A DNA stretch of 64,000 nt from Acidobacteria bacterium UBA2161 (GCA_002328835.1 DCWN01000030.1:55929-119928); one strand, 5' to 3'. Positions 8,699-17,520 are shown, numbered from the stretch's first letter. Numbers and translations are program-made. The notes: a model not told the origin generated them from the letters alone.

Positions 8699-9670
8699 CT
8701 ACCAGCCGGTCTCGATGAAGTCGAGAATCTCGAGGCCGAGGGCCTCGTCCGCGGTGTTGAACGACATCACCATCGACATATGGTTGTGGCCGATGAGTTG
8801 CGTGAACCGCGGACATCGCCCGCGCGCGGTGCAGATCCGGCTGAACAGATCGGCGCCGTAGGCATCCAGAAACGGATTGTCGAACTCGGCGACGACGATG
8901 AAGGTCGGGACGTCGGACGCCGCGCCGTGGGAGACCGGCGATCGGCTCGGGTAGAGCGACGGATCGGTGCCGAAGTAGGCCTCGACGCCGGCCGCGTTCG
9001 GATCGTCCGGGCGGTTGTCGGCCGTCAGGCGGCCACTGAGGAGCACGAGACCCGCGACGCCGGGTCCGGACGACCCGTGAATCGCTGGATCGTAGGCCCA
9101 GGTCGCGGCGTGGGTGCCGCCGGACGAGTGGCCGACGAGGAAGATCCGATCCGGGTCGCCGCCATGGTCGGCGACGTTCGCCCGAGCCCATGCCACCGCA
9201 CCGCCGATATCAACGGCCGCCGCCGGATAGCGATGCTCGGGCGCCAGGCGGTAGTTCGTGTTGATGCCCACCACGCCGTGCCGCGCGAAGAAGTACATGA
9301 CGTTCGCGTAGACCTCGGCATTGGCATTCTTGTCGCCCCGGGTCAGCGCCCCGCCGTGGACGAAGACGACGACCGGCGCATCAGCGGCCGCCTCGGGGCG
9401 ATAGACGTCGAGCCGCTGCGCGGGATCGTCGCCAAACGCCTGGTCGGCGAGGACGCGCGCGCCGGCCTTCGGCGATTCCGCCAGCAGCGGCAGAAACAGC
9501 TCGCGCGTTCTCGGAATGTGGGTGCGGATGTTGGACTGGTAGCGCGGGCCGATCTCCGCCAGCTCGATCTGGATCGCGGCCGGCAACCGGGAGACCTGCC
9601 CCGACGCCGGCACGCTCGCGAACAGCGCGATGGCTAGCGGTCCCAACCGCTGCACGGTGCGACGCGTCAT
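8699..9670 (-). CDS. Secreted alpha/beta hydrolase (HSL/esterase type), last gene of the kynurenine operon
   Basis: This 323-residue protein has an apparent signal peptide to about residue 24. It has the hormone-sensitive-lipase oxyanion motif HGG (105-107), the nucleophile Ser182 in GHSSGG, YRLAPEHRYP at 140-149, a likely acid Asp264 and a catalytic His near 295-297 (GHNHMS). It follows the transporter gene by 14 bases in the same direction, so it looks like the last cistron of the kynurenine operon. Eukaryotic kynurenine formamidase (AFMID) belongs to the same hydrolase group, so deformylation of N-formylkynurenine outside the cytoplasm is an attractive guess. A general esterase is equally possible. 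A long upstream open frame exists, but ATG 9670 gives the signal peptide. Confidence 0.75.
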   Translation of the reverse strand: MTRRTVQRLGPLAIALFASVPASGQVSRLPAAIQIELAEIGPRYQSNIRTHIPRTRELFLPLLAESPKAGARVLADQAFGDDPAQRLDVYRPEAAADAPVVVFVHGGALTRGDKNANAEVYANVMYFFARHGVVGINTNYRLAPEHRYPAAAVDIGGAVAWARANVADHGGDPDRIFLVGHSSGGTHAATWAYDPAIHGSSGPGVAGLVLLSGRLTADNRPDDPNAAGVEAYFGTDPSLYPSRSPVSHGAASDVPTFIVVAEFDNPFLDAYGADLFSRICTARGRCPRFTQLIGHNHMSMVMSFNTADEALGLEILDFIETGW

Positions 9671-9684
9671 CTGCCCGCGCAACC

Positions 9685-11058
9685 TCACAGCACCGCCATG
9701 ATGCTGCCGAGCAGAATACTGGCGATCGCCAGCGGCGAGACGTAGCGGACGAGCAGGCCCCAGAGCTTCGGGTTCGGGAACCACGCGTTGTCGGCGAGCA
9801 GTTCCTCGACCGCCCGATCGACCCGCCAGACGTAGCCGACGAAGATGCACATCAGCATGCCGGTGATCGGCAGCGAGAAGTTGTTGCAGATCGTCGCGAC
9901 GACGCCGAGGAAGTTTCCGCCCCAGGCCGCCGGCGCCAGGTTGCTCAGAGATTCGACCGCGCCGTTGCCCAGCGCGCACGGAATCGACAAGAGGAACGCC
10001 GAGCCTGCCACAAGGCCGACGGCCTTCGGCCTCGACCATCCCCACCGGTCGACGACGTGAGCGACCGGCACCTCGAGCAGTGAGATCGCCGAGGTCAGCG
10101 CCGCCATGACCAGCAGGATGAAGAACGCCCCGCCGAACAGCGTGCCGCCCGCCAGCGTGGCGAAGAGCTGGGGCAAGACCGCGAAGATCAACCCCGGGCC
10201 GGAGCTGGCCGGGTCGAACCCGACGATCGAGAACCCCGCGGGGAAGATGATGAGGCCCGCGAGCAGTGCGATCGAGGTGTCGAGCGCGACCACCATGAGG
10301 ACGGATCGACCGATGCCGTCCGACCGGCGGAGGTAGCTGCCGTAGGTGAGCATCGCGCCGTTGCCGAGGCTCAGCGAGAAGAACGCCTGCCCGAGCGCCG
10401 CGCCGACGATTGTCATGTTGAACGCCTGGCTGAAGTCGGGCCGCATGTAGTACGCCAGCCCCTCGGCCGCACCCGGCAGCGTGAGCGACCGCACCGCCAG
10501 CAGGACCAGCAACGCCAGCAGCGCCGGCATCAGCGCCGTGGTGACCCGTTCGATGCCGGCGCGCACGCCGCCGGCGTTCGCCGCCGCCGCCATGCCGAGG
10601 AAGATGAAGGTGCAGAGCACGTTCTGCCATCCGTTCGCCGTGAACCGGGTGAAAAAGTCGCCCGCGGCTTCGCCGCCGCCGCCGAGCGCGCCGCTCGCCG
10701 CGAACCAGACGTAGGCGATGGTCCATCCGCCGATAACCGAGTAGAACGCCACGATGCCGACGCTGGTCACGACCCCGACGGCGCCGACCCACCACCAGCG
10801 GGTCCCTGGGCTGAGGAACTTGAAGGCGCCCACCGGCGACTGCCGCGACCTACGGCCGAGGACGATCTCGGCCACGAGGATCGGCGCGCAGATCATCACG
10901 ATGCAGAAGAGGTAGACGATGACAAACGCCGCGCCCCCGCCCCTGCCGACCTGGGTCGGGAACCCCCAGATGTTGCCGAGCCCGACCGCGGAGCCGGCCG
11001 CGGCGAGCACGAAGGCGAAGCGCGAGCCCCACATTCCACGATCCGTCGACGTCGTCAT
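9685..11058 (-). CDS. Sodium-dependent transporter of the neurotransmitter:sodium symporter (SNF) family
   Basis: The protein has 457 residues and is almost entirely hydrophobic, with about 11-12 membrane segments. The N-terminus has the family signature WGSRFAFVLAAAGSAVGLGNIWGFP, whose unwound first helix binds sodium and the substrate. Family members import amino acids with sodium, and bacterial relatives include tryptophan transporters. It lies 14 bases after kynureninase in one operon, so kynurenine, tryptophan or a related aromatic amino acid is the likely substrate. That assignment is contextual. Confidence 0.85.
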   Translation of the reverse strand: MTTSTDRGMWGSRFAFVLAAAGSAVGLGNIWGFPTQVGRGGGAAFVIVYLFCIVMICAPILVAEIVLGRRSRQSPVGAFKFLSPGTRWWWVGAVGVVTSVGIVAFYSVIGGWTIAYVWFAASGALGGGGEAAGDFFTRFTANGWQNVLCTFIFLGMAAAANAGGVRAGIERVTTALMPALLALLVLLAVRSLTLPGAAEGLAYYMRPDFSQAFNMTIVGAALGQAFFSLSLGNGAMLTYGSYLRRSDGIGRSVLMVVALDTSIALLAGLIIFPAGFSIVGFDPASSGPGLIFAVLPQLFATLAGGTLFGGAFFILLVMAALTSAISLLEVPVAHVVDRWGWSRPKAVGLVAGSAFLLSIPCALGNGAVESLSNLAPAAWGGNFLGVVATICNNFSLPITGMLMCIFVGYVWRVDRAVEELLADNAWFPNPKLWGLLVRYVSPLAIASILLGSIMAVL

Positions 11059-11072
11059 GAGTCAGTCCTCCA

Positions 11073-12356
11073 CTACACGGGTCTGGCCAGCGCGCCCTGC
11101 AGGATACCGACGAACTCGAACACTTCCTCGAACCTGTTGTAGAGCGGCACCGGGGCGACACGGATGACATCCGGCTCCCGCCAGTCGCAGACGACGCCGT
11201 TCGCCCCCAGCACTTCGAAGACCCGGCGCTGGTCGCCGCGCGCGCCCTTGACGCGCAGCGACAGCTGGCAGCCACGTTCCGTGGACTCGGCCGGCGTCAG
11301 GATCTCGACGTGGTCGCCGAGGCGCTCTCCGACGAGGTAGGCCAAGTACGACGTCAGGCGCTCGGACTTCGCCCTGAGCGCCGGCATCCCGGCCTCCTCG
11401 AAGATGCCGAGCGACGCGAGTACCGGCGCCGTCGACAGGATCGGCGCGTTGCTCATCTGCCAGCCTTCGGCGCCTGGTATCGGCTGGAAGTCGGGCCCCA
11501 TCTTGAACCGCGACGCCTTGTCGTGGCCCCACCACCCCGCCAGCCTCGGCTGGTTGGCCCAATCGCGGTGACGGTCGTGCACGAAGCAGCCGGCGATCGA
11601 CCCGGGGCCGCCATTCAGATACTTATAGGTGCACCAGACGGCGAAGTCGGCGCCCCAGTCGTGCAGCCGCAGCGGAATGTTGCCGACGGCGTGCGCGAGA
11701 TCGAACCCGACCTGGCATCCCTGCGAATGGCCGAGCCGGGTGAGCGCGGCCATGTCGAACACCTGGCCGCTGTAGTAGTTCACGCCGGGCAGCATGAGCA
11801 AGGCGACCGTCGGCCCCTCGGCCTCGATGCGGGCCGCGAGATCCTCCATCCGAATCGTCGATTCGCCCTCGCGAGGGCCGACCTCGACCAATGACGTCGC
11901 CGGCTCGAAACCATGGAACCGGATCTGCGACTCGACCGCGTAGCGGTCCGAGGGGAACGCCGGGCGTTCGATGACGACCTTGTGCCGGGCCGGCGTCGGA
12001 CGATAGAAACTCACCATCATCAGATGTAGGTTGACGGTGAGCGTGTTCATCGTCACCACCTCACTGGGCTCGGCACCAACGAGCGCGGCCGTGGCGGGCG
12101 CCAGGCGCTCTTGATACGACACCCAGGCCCGCTCGGCGGCGAAGTGCGCGCCGACGGCCAGGGCACCCCAGACCGCCAGTTCCTCACCGACCATGGTGAC
12201 AGCTGACTTTGGCTGCAGGCCGAGCGAATTTCCGCAGAAGTAGATGACTTCGCCGCCGTCCGGCCGCTGCGGGATGACGAAGCGGTCCCGGAACGAGGCG
12301 AGGGGGTCGGCGGCGTCCTGCGCCTGCGCGAAGTCGCGGCCACCGTCGAAGTTCAC
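11073..12356 (-). CDS. kynU: Kynureninase
   Basis: PLP-dependent enzyme that cleaves kynurenine or 3-hydroxykynurenine to (3-hydroxy)anthranilate and alanine. The expected kynureninase features are present: IYFCGNSLGLQP, MNTLTVNLHLMM, GFDLAHAVGN with the PLP-contacting Asp, and the Schiff-base lysine in WCTYKYLNGGPG (K245 counting from the chosen start). At 427 residues it is of normal size. I chose GTG 12356: GGGGAGG lies 5 bases upstream and the start overlaps the preceding stop as GTGA. An in-frame ATG at 12386 would overlap the upstream gene by 34 bases. The overlap implies translational coupling to the decarboxylase gene. Confidence 0.93.
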   Translation of the reverse strand: MNFDGGRDFAQAQDAADPLASFRDRFVIPQRPDGGEVIYFCGNSLGLQPKSAVTMVGEELAVWGALAVGAHFAAERAWVSYQERLAPATAALVGAEPSEVVTMNTLTVNLHLMMVSFYRPTPARHKVVIERPAFPSDRYAVESQIRFHGFEPATSLVEVGPREGESTIRMEDLAARIEAEGPTVALLMLPGVNYYSGQVFDMAALTRLGHSQGCQVGFDLAHAVGNIPLRLHDWGADFAVWCTYKYLNGGPGSIAGCFVHDRHRDWANQPRLAGWWGHDKASRFKMGPDFQPIPGAEGWQMSNAPILSTAPVLASLGIFEEAGMPALRAKSERLTSYLAYLVGERLGDHVEILTPAESTERGCQLSLRVKGARGDQRRVFEVLGANGVVCDWREPDVIRVAPVPLYNRFEEVFEFVGILQGALARPV

Positions 12357-13363
12357 GCGAACCTCCCCGGTTCGAGATTCAGCCATTCGAGCGCCGACCC
12401 GGCGAGCAGCCGCTCGCGCGTCGACGCCTCCAGCCCCAGCGACTCGATCAGGGCACCCGGCGCCAGTTCACCCAGGGGGAACGGATAGTCCGTGCCGAGC
12501 GCCACCCGGTCGGCGCCGACGAGATCGATCAGGTGGCGGAGCGCGGTCTCGTCGTGCACCAGCGCGTCGACGTAGAACCGCCCCAGCTGATCCCGCGGGC
12601 TGGTCTCCGTCTCGACCGCGCAGAGATCGGGACGAACCTGAAATCCGTGCTCGATCCTTCCGACCGTGCCCGGAAACACCCCGCCGCCATGCGCGAACGC
12701 CACGCGCAACCGTGGCAGGCGGTCGAACACGCCGCCGAACAGCATCGAGCAGATCGCCAGCGCGGTCTCGGCGGGCATGCCGACCAGCCACGACAGCCAG
12801 TAGCGCGACATCCGATCGCGGGCCAGCATGTCCCAGGGGTGCACGAAGACCGCGGCCCCCAGCGCCTCGGCCGCCTCGAGTACCGGGAAGACGCGTTCGT
12901 CGTCCAGGTTCTTGCCGTTGACGTGGGTGCCGATCTGGACCCCCGCGAGGCCGAGCGTCGTCACACATCGCTCGAGCTCCCGGACCGCGAGGTCCGGATC
13001 CTGCATCGGAACGGTGCCCAGGCCAACGAACCGCCGCGGATGCTCGCCGACGACGCCCGCGAGATGGTCGTTCAGCAGGCGCGAGAGATCGTGCGCGTCC
13101 TTCGGCTCGGCCCAGTAGCTGAACATGATCGGAACGGTCGACAGCACCTGCACGTCGACACCGTGACCGTCGCACTCGGTCAGGCGCGTCGCGGCGTCCC
13201 AGCAGTTCTTGTCGACATCCCTGAACCCACGGCCGTCAATCGACATCCGGGCGCAGCCCGGCCCGTGGTGTTCGAGTTGCACGAAGCCGCCGTAGCCGTA
13301 GCGCGCCTTCAGATCGGGCCACGTCTCGGGCAGGATGTGGGTGTGGATGTCGATCTTCAGCAC
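12353..13363 (-). CDS. nbaD: 2-amino-3-carboxymuconate-6-semialdehyde decarboxylase (ACMSD)
   Basis: Metal-dependent decarboxylase of the amidohydrolase superfamily that converts ACMS to 2-aminomuconate semialdehyde, steering carbon away from quinolinate and NAD. The zinc ligands are visible: H7 and H9 (KIDIHTHILPE), H175 (VHPWDM), H225 (AFAHGGG) and D292 (GTDYPFPLGE). The length of 336 residues matches the family. It lies between the dioxygenase gene (39-base gap) and kynU (4-base overlap), in pathway-consistent company. The next enzyme, aminomuconate-semialdehyde dehydrogenase, is not in this window. Confidence 0.92.
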   Translation of the reverse strand: MLKIDIHTHILPETWPDLKARYGYGGFVQLEHHGPGCARMSIDGRGFRDVDKNCWDAATRLTECDGHGVDVQVLSTVPIMFSYWAEPKDAHDLSRLLNDHLAGVVGEHPRRFVGLGTVPMQDPDLAVRELERCVTTLGLAGVQIGTHVNGKNLDDERVFPVLEAAEALGAAVFVHPWDMLARDRMSRYWLSWLVGMPAETALAICSMLFGGVFDRLPRLRVAFAHGGGVFPGTVGRIEHGFQVRPDLCAVETETSPRDQLGRFYVDALVHDETALRHLIDLVGADRVALGTDYPFPLGELAPGALIESLGLEASTRERLLAGSALEWLNLEPGRFA

Positions 13364-13402
13364 GGCGTTCCGTTCAGGTTCATCTTCATCCGTGGAGCCC
13401 GG

Positions 13403-13915
13403 CTAGGGCCGCTCCATCACCGTGGCGCACTTGTCGCAGGTCCGGTCGTCGAGCGACCCGTAGAAGCGGTCGAAGACCGTCGACAGCTGCGTCTCGATGT
13501 TTTCCAGCTTGAAATACTCGGCGTAGAGCTTGTGGTGGCAATTCTCACAGAACCAGATCAGGCCATCCTGTTCCCCATCCATGCGCTCCCGCTCGATGAC
13601 GAGCCCGACCGTGTTGGCCTTGCGCTGAGGCGAATGCGGCACCTTGGCCGGTAGCAGGAAGACCTCCCCCTCGCGGATCGGGATGTCGGCCGGCTTGCCG
13701 TTCTGCATCACCCGGAGCACCATGTCACCTTCCACCTGGTAGAAGAACTCCTCACTCTCGTCGAAGTGATAGTCCTTTCGCTCGTTCGGGCCGCCGATCA
13801 CCATGACGATGAAGCCGGCATCCTGAAAGATCAGCTTGTTGCAGACCGGGGGCTTCAGCACGTCCCGGTGCTCGTCGATCCACTGTTTGAGATTGAACGC
13901 TTTGAGATCACGCAT
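13403..13915 (-). CDS. nbaC: 3-hydroxyanthranilate 3,4-dioxygenase
   Basis: Cupin-fold iron dioxygenase that opens the ring of 3-hydroxyanthranilate to give ACMS. Iron ligands H50, E56 and H94 are in place ([14 protein letters not shown] and VPHSPQR), along with the substrate-binding arginine just before (NERKDYH). The C-terminus has two CxxC pairs (C123/C126 and C160/C163), which in bacterial enzymes bind a rubredoxin-like iron. I chose ATG 13915 (170 residues), with GGAGAG 6 bases upstream, rather than a longer frame opening at 13954. It follows the deaminase gene by 17 bases. Confidence 0.95.
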   Translation of the reverse strand: MRDLKAFNLKQWIDEHRDVLKPPVCNKLIFQDAGFIVMVIGGPNERKDYHFDESEEFFYQVEGDMVLRVMQNGKPADIPIREGEVFLLPAKVPHSPQRKANTVGLVIERERMDGEQDGLIWFCENCHHKLYAEYFKLENIETQLSTVFDRFYGSLDDRTCDKCATVMERP

Positions 13916-13932
13916 CGTCACTCTCCTTACCC

Positions 13933-14346
13933 TCAGTCCACCGTCGCCACGCACTTCAACTCGATGGCGATCGGCGTGGGTAGGCGGTTCACTTCCACGG
14001 TCGTGCGACAGGGCTGGTTGGCCGCGAAGTACTCAGCGTAGACCGCGTTGAACCGGTCGAAGTCGTCGGTCATGTTCGTCAGGAACACGGTCACATCGAT
14101 CAAGCGGTCCCAGCTGGACCCGGCTTCCTCCAGCACGGTGCGGACGTTGTCGAACACCGACCGGCACTGCGCGTCGATGTCGTGGGCGACGACCTGCCCC
14201 TCGGCATCGAGCGTGACGCCCGGAATCTCGCGCTGGCCTCGCACGCGCGGCCCGATGCCCGAGAGAAACAGTAGATTCCCGACACGGCGGGCATGCGGAT
14301 ACGCCCCGACGGGCTCAGGCGAACGCGACTCGTCTGATGGCACCAT
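13933..14346 (-). CDS. nbaF: RidA-family protein, probable 2-aminomuconate deaminase
   Basis: This 137-residue YjgF/YER057c/UK114 (RidA) fold protein has the conserved arginine in CRTTVEV and the IELKC end motif. RidA proteins deaminate enamine/imine compounds. In 3-hydroxyanthranilate gene clusters a member acts as 2-aminomuconate deaminase, and the neighbours here support that role. It is the first gene of the operon. No good Shine-Dalgarno sequence precedes ATG 14346, so the start is less certain than the family call. Confidence 0.85.
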   Translation of the reverse strand: MVPSDESRSPEPVGAYPHARRVGNLLFLSGIGPRVRGQREIPGVTLDAEGQVVAHDIDAQCRSVFDNVRTVLEEAGSSWDRLIDVTVFLTNMTDDFDRFNAVYAEYFAANQPCRTTVEVNRLPTPIAIELKCVATVD

Positions 14347-14400
14347 GAACTCGGGAGACGATACCCTGCGGCGTCCGCAGAGCGTAGCCGTTTCCTCACG

Positions 14401-14431
14401 AACGGCCAGATCGTGCCGACGAGCGGCCGTT
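14401..14431. promoter_or_regulatory. Inverted repeat upstream of the kynurenine operon
   Basis: AACGGCC and GGCCGTT form perfect 7-bp arms separated by 17 bases, 55-85 bases upstream of the deaminase start. In a divergent promoter region such a repeat is a candidate operator. No regulator gene is adjacent, so its ligand is unknown. Confidence 0.35.
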
Positions 14432-14484
14432 TTCGAGAGATTACCGGCGGGCGCATCGACAATCCGGGTTCAGACGATGCCGCT

Positions 14485-14501
14485 GGATAGTGCTAGTATC
14501 C
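14485..14501 (+). promoter_or_regulatory. Extended -10 promoter embedded in a small inverted repeat
   Basis: TGCTAGTAT (14491-14499) matches an extended -10 element pointing toward the thiamine-diphosphate enzyme gene. It lies inside an imperfect palindrome with GGATA/TATCC arms, so a bound repressor would block it. It predicts a 5' leader of about 100 bases. No good -35 box is seen. Confidence 0.4.
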
Positions 14502-14603
14502 CCGGTCGAACACGGTCTGCGACGCGGAGCCCCCGGGGAGAAGACCCGATGCCCGCCAGAACATCACGCGAGGGAATCGGACCACGATGAGGAAGCTGCG
14601 ATC

Positions 14604-16961
14604 GTGAGCGAACCAGCCGACACCGCGCGTCCGTCGTCCACCCGGCGACTCGACTGCCTGAAAGCGCTCGAGCGAAAGGTGCTCTGGCTGGCGGTCTGGA
14701 TGATCCACCACGCCAACCACGTCCGTCCGGCGCGGGACGGCCTGAAGGTAGGCGGGCATCAGGCCTCGTCGGCGTCGATGGTCACCCTGATGACCGCCCT
14801 CTACTTCGACGTCGCCCGACCGCAAGATCGGATCGCCGTCAAGCCGCACGGCAGCCCGGTGTACCACGCGATCCAGTATCTGTTCGGACGGCAGACGTTG
14901 GACCAACTCCAACGCTTCCGCGGCCTGGGTGGCGCCCAGTCCTACCCCTCGCGTACGAAGGACCGCGACGACGTTGATTTCTCGACCGGCTCGGTGGGAC
15001 TCGGGGTCGCGATGACGAGCTTCGCAGCGCTCGTCCAGGAGTACGTCCGACTCAAGGACCTCGTCGACACCGGCATACCGGCCGGCCGGATGATCGCCGT
15101 CGCGGGCGATGCCGAGTTCGACGAAGGCAACGTGTTCGAAGCCTTGCTCGAGGCCTGGAAGCACCGGGTCGGCAACATCTGGTGGATCATCGACTACAAC
15201 CGGCAGAGCCTCGACGCGATCTCCGAAGACCGGATGTGCCAGCGGCTCGACGGCATCTTCCAGGACATGGAGTGGCGGGTCGTCACGCTCAAGTACGGCA
15301 CGCTGCTCGAGCGGGCATTCACCCGTCCGGGCGGTGACGCGTTGCGTCGGTGGATCGACGCCTGTCCCAACTCGCTCTACTCCGCGCTCGCCTACCAGGG
15401 TGGCGCAGCCTGGCGCACCCAGCTGACCCGCGACCTCGGGGACACGACCGGCGTGTCGGAACTGCTCGATACGCACGACGACGACCGGCTCCAGCAGCTG
15501 ATGACGAACCTGGCCGGCCACGATCTCGAATCGGTCCTGGGCGCGCTCGATGCGATGCGCGACGAGGTGCCGACCTGTCTGATTGCCTACACCATCAAGG
15601 GCTACGGCCTCCCGCTGGCCGGCCACAAGGACAATCACTCCGGAATGCTGACGCCCGAGCAGATGCAGGCGTTCAAGGGGACGATGGGCATCCCGGACGG
15701 GCAGGAGTGGGAGCGCTTCGCCGGGCTCGACGTCGCCGCCGACGAGCTCGAGAGCTATCTGGCCGGCGTGCCGTTCAACCAGCCGGCCGAGCGGCACCAC
15801 GACGTTCCACGGGTGCCCGTGCCGGACCTCATCGAGTCGCCGTCAGGTGACACGATGTCGACGCAACAGGGCTTCGGCCGGCTGTTGACCGAGATCGCCC
15901 GCCAGCACGCCGAGCTGGCCGATCGGATCGTCACCACGTCCCCCGACGTCACGGTGTCGACCAACCTGGGCGGCTGGGTCAACCGGCGCGGTGTCTTCGA
16001 CGCCCGGGAGCGAGCCGATACGTTCCACGACGGCCGGCCACTCTCGGCCCAGGACTGGTCGATGGGCCCGGCCGGCCAGCACATCGAGCTTGGCATCGCT
16101 GAGAACAACCTCTTCATCTTGCTGGGCGCGCTGGGCCTGGCGGGGCCGCTGTTCGGCGCCCGCCTGCTTCCAATTGGCACGCTCTACGATCCGTTCATCA
16201 GCCGCGGCCTCGACGCGCTGAACTACGCCTGCTATCAGGACTCACGCTTCATCGTCGTCGCGACGCCGTCAGGCCTGAGCCTCGCACCCGAAGGCGGAGC
16301 GCACCAGTCGGTCGTGACTCCACTCGTCGGACTCGGGCAGCCCGGATTGACCTCGTTCGAGCCGACCTACGTCGACGAACTGAGCGAGATCCTGCGATGG
16401 AGCCTCGCCCATATCCAGGCCGATGAGGGCGAGTCGGTGTATCTCCGGCTGTCGACACGCCCCCTCGAGCAGCCGGACCGCACCCTGACGCCGCGGCTGC
16501 GAGGTGAGATCGTGGCGGGCGGCTACTGGCTGGTCGAGCCCGGCCCGAACGCGGAAGTCGCGCTCGTGGCGTCGGGCGCGGTCGTGCCCGAGGCGCTCGA
16601 AGCCCTCACGGCCATCCACGAGGACATTCCCGAGGCGGGCCTGCTCGTGGTCACCTCGGCCGCCAGACTCCACCGGGGCTGGGTGCATCAGACGCAACGG
16701 CGCGGCGACGCGGCGCGCGGCCGCCCGCACGTGGAGACCCTGCTCGCGGCCGTGCCCGAGACGACGGCGCTGGTGACCGTCATCGATGGGCATCCCGCGA
16801 CGCTCTCGTGGATGGGCGGCGTGCGGCGGAACCGGGTGATGCCGCTCGGCGTCGATCGGTTCGGACAGTCGGGCGACGTGCCCGACCTCTACCGGACCTA
16901 CGGGCTTGACGCCGACGCGATTCTGGGCGCCGTGGCGCGCGCCTGGACGCTGTCGGGGTGA
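14604..16961 (+). CDS. Large thiamine-diphosphate enzyme: transketolase-like / homodimeric 2-oxoacid dehydrogenase E1-like
   Basis: This 785-residue protein has the transketolase-superfamily order: a thiamine-binding N-terminal part (KVGGHQASSASM, STGSVGLGVA, and the GD(x)25DYN cofactor motif from G168), a central pyrimidine-binding part (HIELGIAENNLFILLGALGL) and a C-terminal domain. Its size lies between transketolase (about 665) and AceE (about 890), and wording such as WWIIDYNRQSLD is closer to AceE. The reaction is therefore not settled: pyruvate or another 2-oxoacid is a reasonable guess. GTG 14604 is chosen because of GAGGAAG upstream and because the extended frame lacks family character. 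It is divergent from the kynurenine operon. Confidence 0.75.
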   Translation: MSEPADTARPSSTRRLDCLKALERKVLWLAVWMIHHANHVRPARDGLKVGGHQASSASMVTLMTALYFDVARPQDRIAVKPHGSPVYHAIQYLFGRQTLDQLQRFRGLGGAQSYPSRTKDRDDVDFSTGSVGLGVAMTSFAALVQEYVRLKDLVDTGIPAGRMIAVAGDAEFDEGNVFEALLEAWKHRVGNIWWIIDYNRQSLDAISEDRMCQRLDGIFQDMEWRVVTLKYGTLLERAFTRPGGDALRRWIDACPNSLYSALAYQGGAAWRTQLTRDLGDTTGVSELLDTHDDDRLQQLMTNLAGHDLESVLGALDAMRDEVPTCLIAYTIKGYGLPLAGHKDNHSGMLTPEQMQAFKGTMGIPDGQEWERFAGLDVAADELESYLAGVPFNQPAERHHDVPRVPVPDLIESPSGDTMSTQQGFGRLLTEIARQHAELADRIVTTSPDVTVSTNLGGWVNRRGVFDARERADTFHDGRPLSAQDWSMGPAGQHIELGIAENNLFILLGALGLAGPLFGARLLPIGTLYDPFISRGLDALNYACYQDSRFIVVATPSGLSLAPEGGAHQSVVTPLVGLGQPGLTSFEPTYVDELSEILRWSLAHIQADEGESVYLRLSTRPLEQPDRTLTPRLRGEIVAGGYWLVEPGPNAEVALVASGAVVPEALEALTAIHEDIPEAGLLVVTSAARLHRGWVHQTQRRGDAARGRPHVETLLAAVPETTALVTVIDGHPATLSWMGGVRRNRVMPLGVDRFGQSGDVPDLYRTYGLDADAILGAVARAWTLSG

Positions 16962-17012
16962 ACGCCGGCAGATCCCGCCGACGCGGTTCGTCATGGATCC
17001 GCCGTTCGTTGC

Positions 17013-17018
17013 TATCAT
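17013..17018 (+). promoter_or_regulatory. Candidate -10 element for a leaderless transcript
   Basis: TATCAT ends 7 bases before ATG 17026, the same spacing as at the TRAP gene, and no Shine-Dalgarno sequence intervenes. This supports ATG 17026 over the upstream in-frame ATG at 16993. Confidence 0.4.
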
Positions 17019-17025
17019 TGGGCGC

Positions 17026-17433
17026 ATGGCCCTCGACGAAAGCAACGTCTTCGTGAAGAAGCCAGAAACGCGACCCGGGCGCTACCAGTGCCCCAGGTGT
17101 CGGCGGACGGGCGAGTACAGCATCCGGTGGGTCCGCCACTCGAAGAAGGCCAAGCCGCCGGCCGGGGCCGACCGGGAGGACCAGGCCCGATTCGCGAAGC
17201 TGCGCGACTACCTCCTCCGCCTCGATGACGACGTGACATGCACGGAGTGTGGCAAGAAATTCGAGATTCCGTCGCAGCACTCGTTGATGTTCGTGGATCA
17301 GATCGCCGGCCTGCCTAACGCAGACGAACTCGAACGCGAGATCGCCGCCGCGTCGGACACGCCCGAACCCGAGCCGGAACGGAAGCCGGAGCTCCCCGCC
17401 CGCTTCACGCGGAAATCGACCGGCTGGAAGTAG
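17026..17433 (+). CDS. Small zinc-ribbon protein of unknown function
   Basis: This 135-residue protein has two CxxC knuckles: CPRC near residue 22 and CTEC near residue 73. They are separated by a basic and aromatic stretch, which together would form one zinc ribbon. The C-terminal third is rich in acidic residues and proline and is probably disordered. There is no signal peptide, so it is cytosolic. Zinc ribbons of this size often bind nucleic acids or partner proteins, but nothing here identifies the target. It stands alone after the thiamine-diphosphate enzyme (64-base gap). Confidence 0.65.
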   Translation: MALDESNVFVKKPETRPGRYQCPRCRRTGEYSIRWVRHSKKAKPPAGADREDQARFAKLRDYLLRLDDDVTCTECGKKFEIPSQHSLMFVDQIAGLPNADELEREIAAASDTPEPEPERKPELPARFTRKSTGWK

Positions 17434-17477
17434 CGGGCCGCGCCGCCGGCGCCGGCCAACCGTAGCTCCCCGGCAAG

Positions 17478-17490
17478 CGTCCAAAGGACG
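17478..17490 (+). terminator. Weak hairpin with a nearby T run
   Basis: CGTCC-AAA-GGACG forms a short stem, with a TTTT run about 8 bases later. It lies between the zinc-ribbon gene and the next gene. The stem is short, so this is a tentative terminator. Confidence 0.3.
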
Positions 17491-17520
17491 ATCCCTCTTT
17501 TCGGTCAGGAAGGAAGGGGT

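Noticed and set aside
9671..10795. N-terminal extension of the alpha/beta hydrolase into the transporter gene
   Set aside because: The extension lies in another frame over the transporter coding sequence, and ATG 9670 gives a clear signal peptide.
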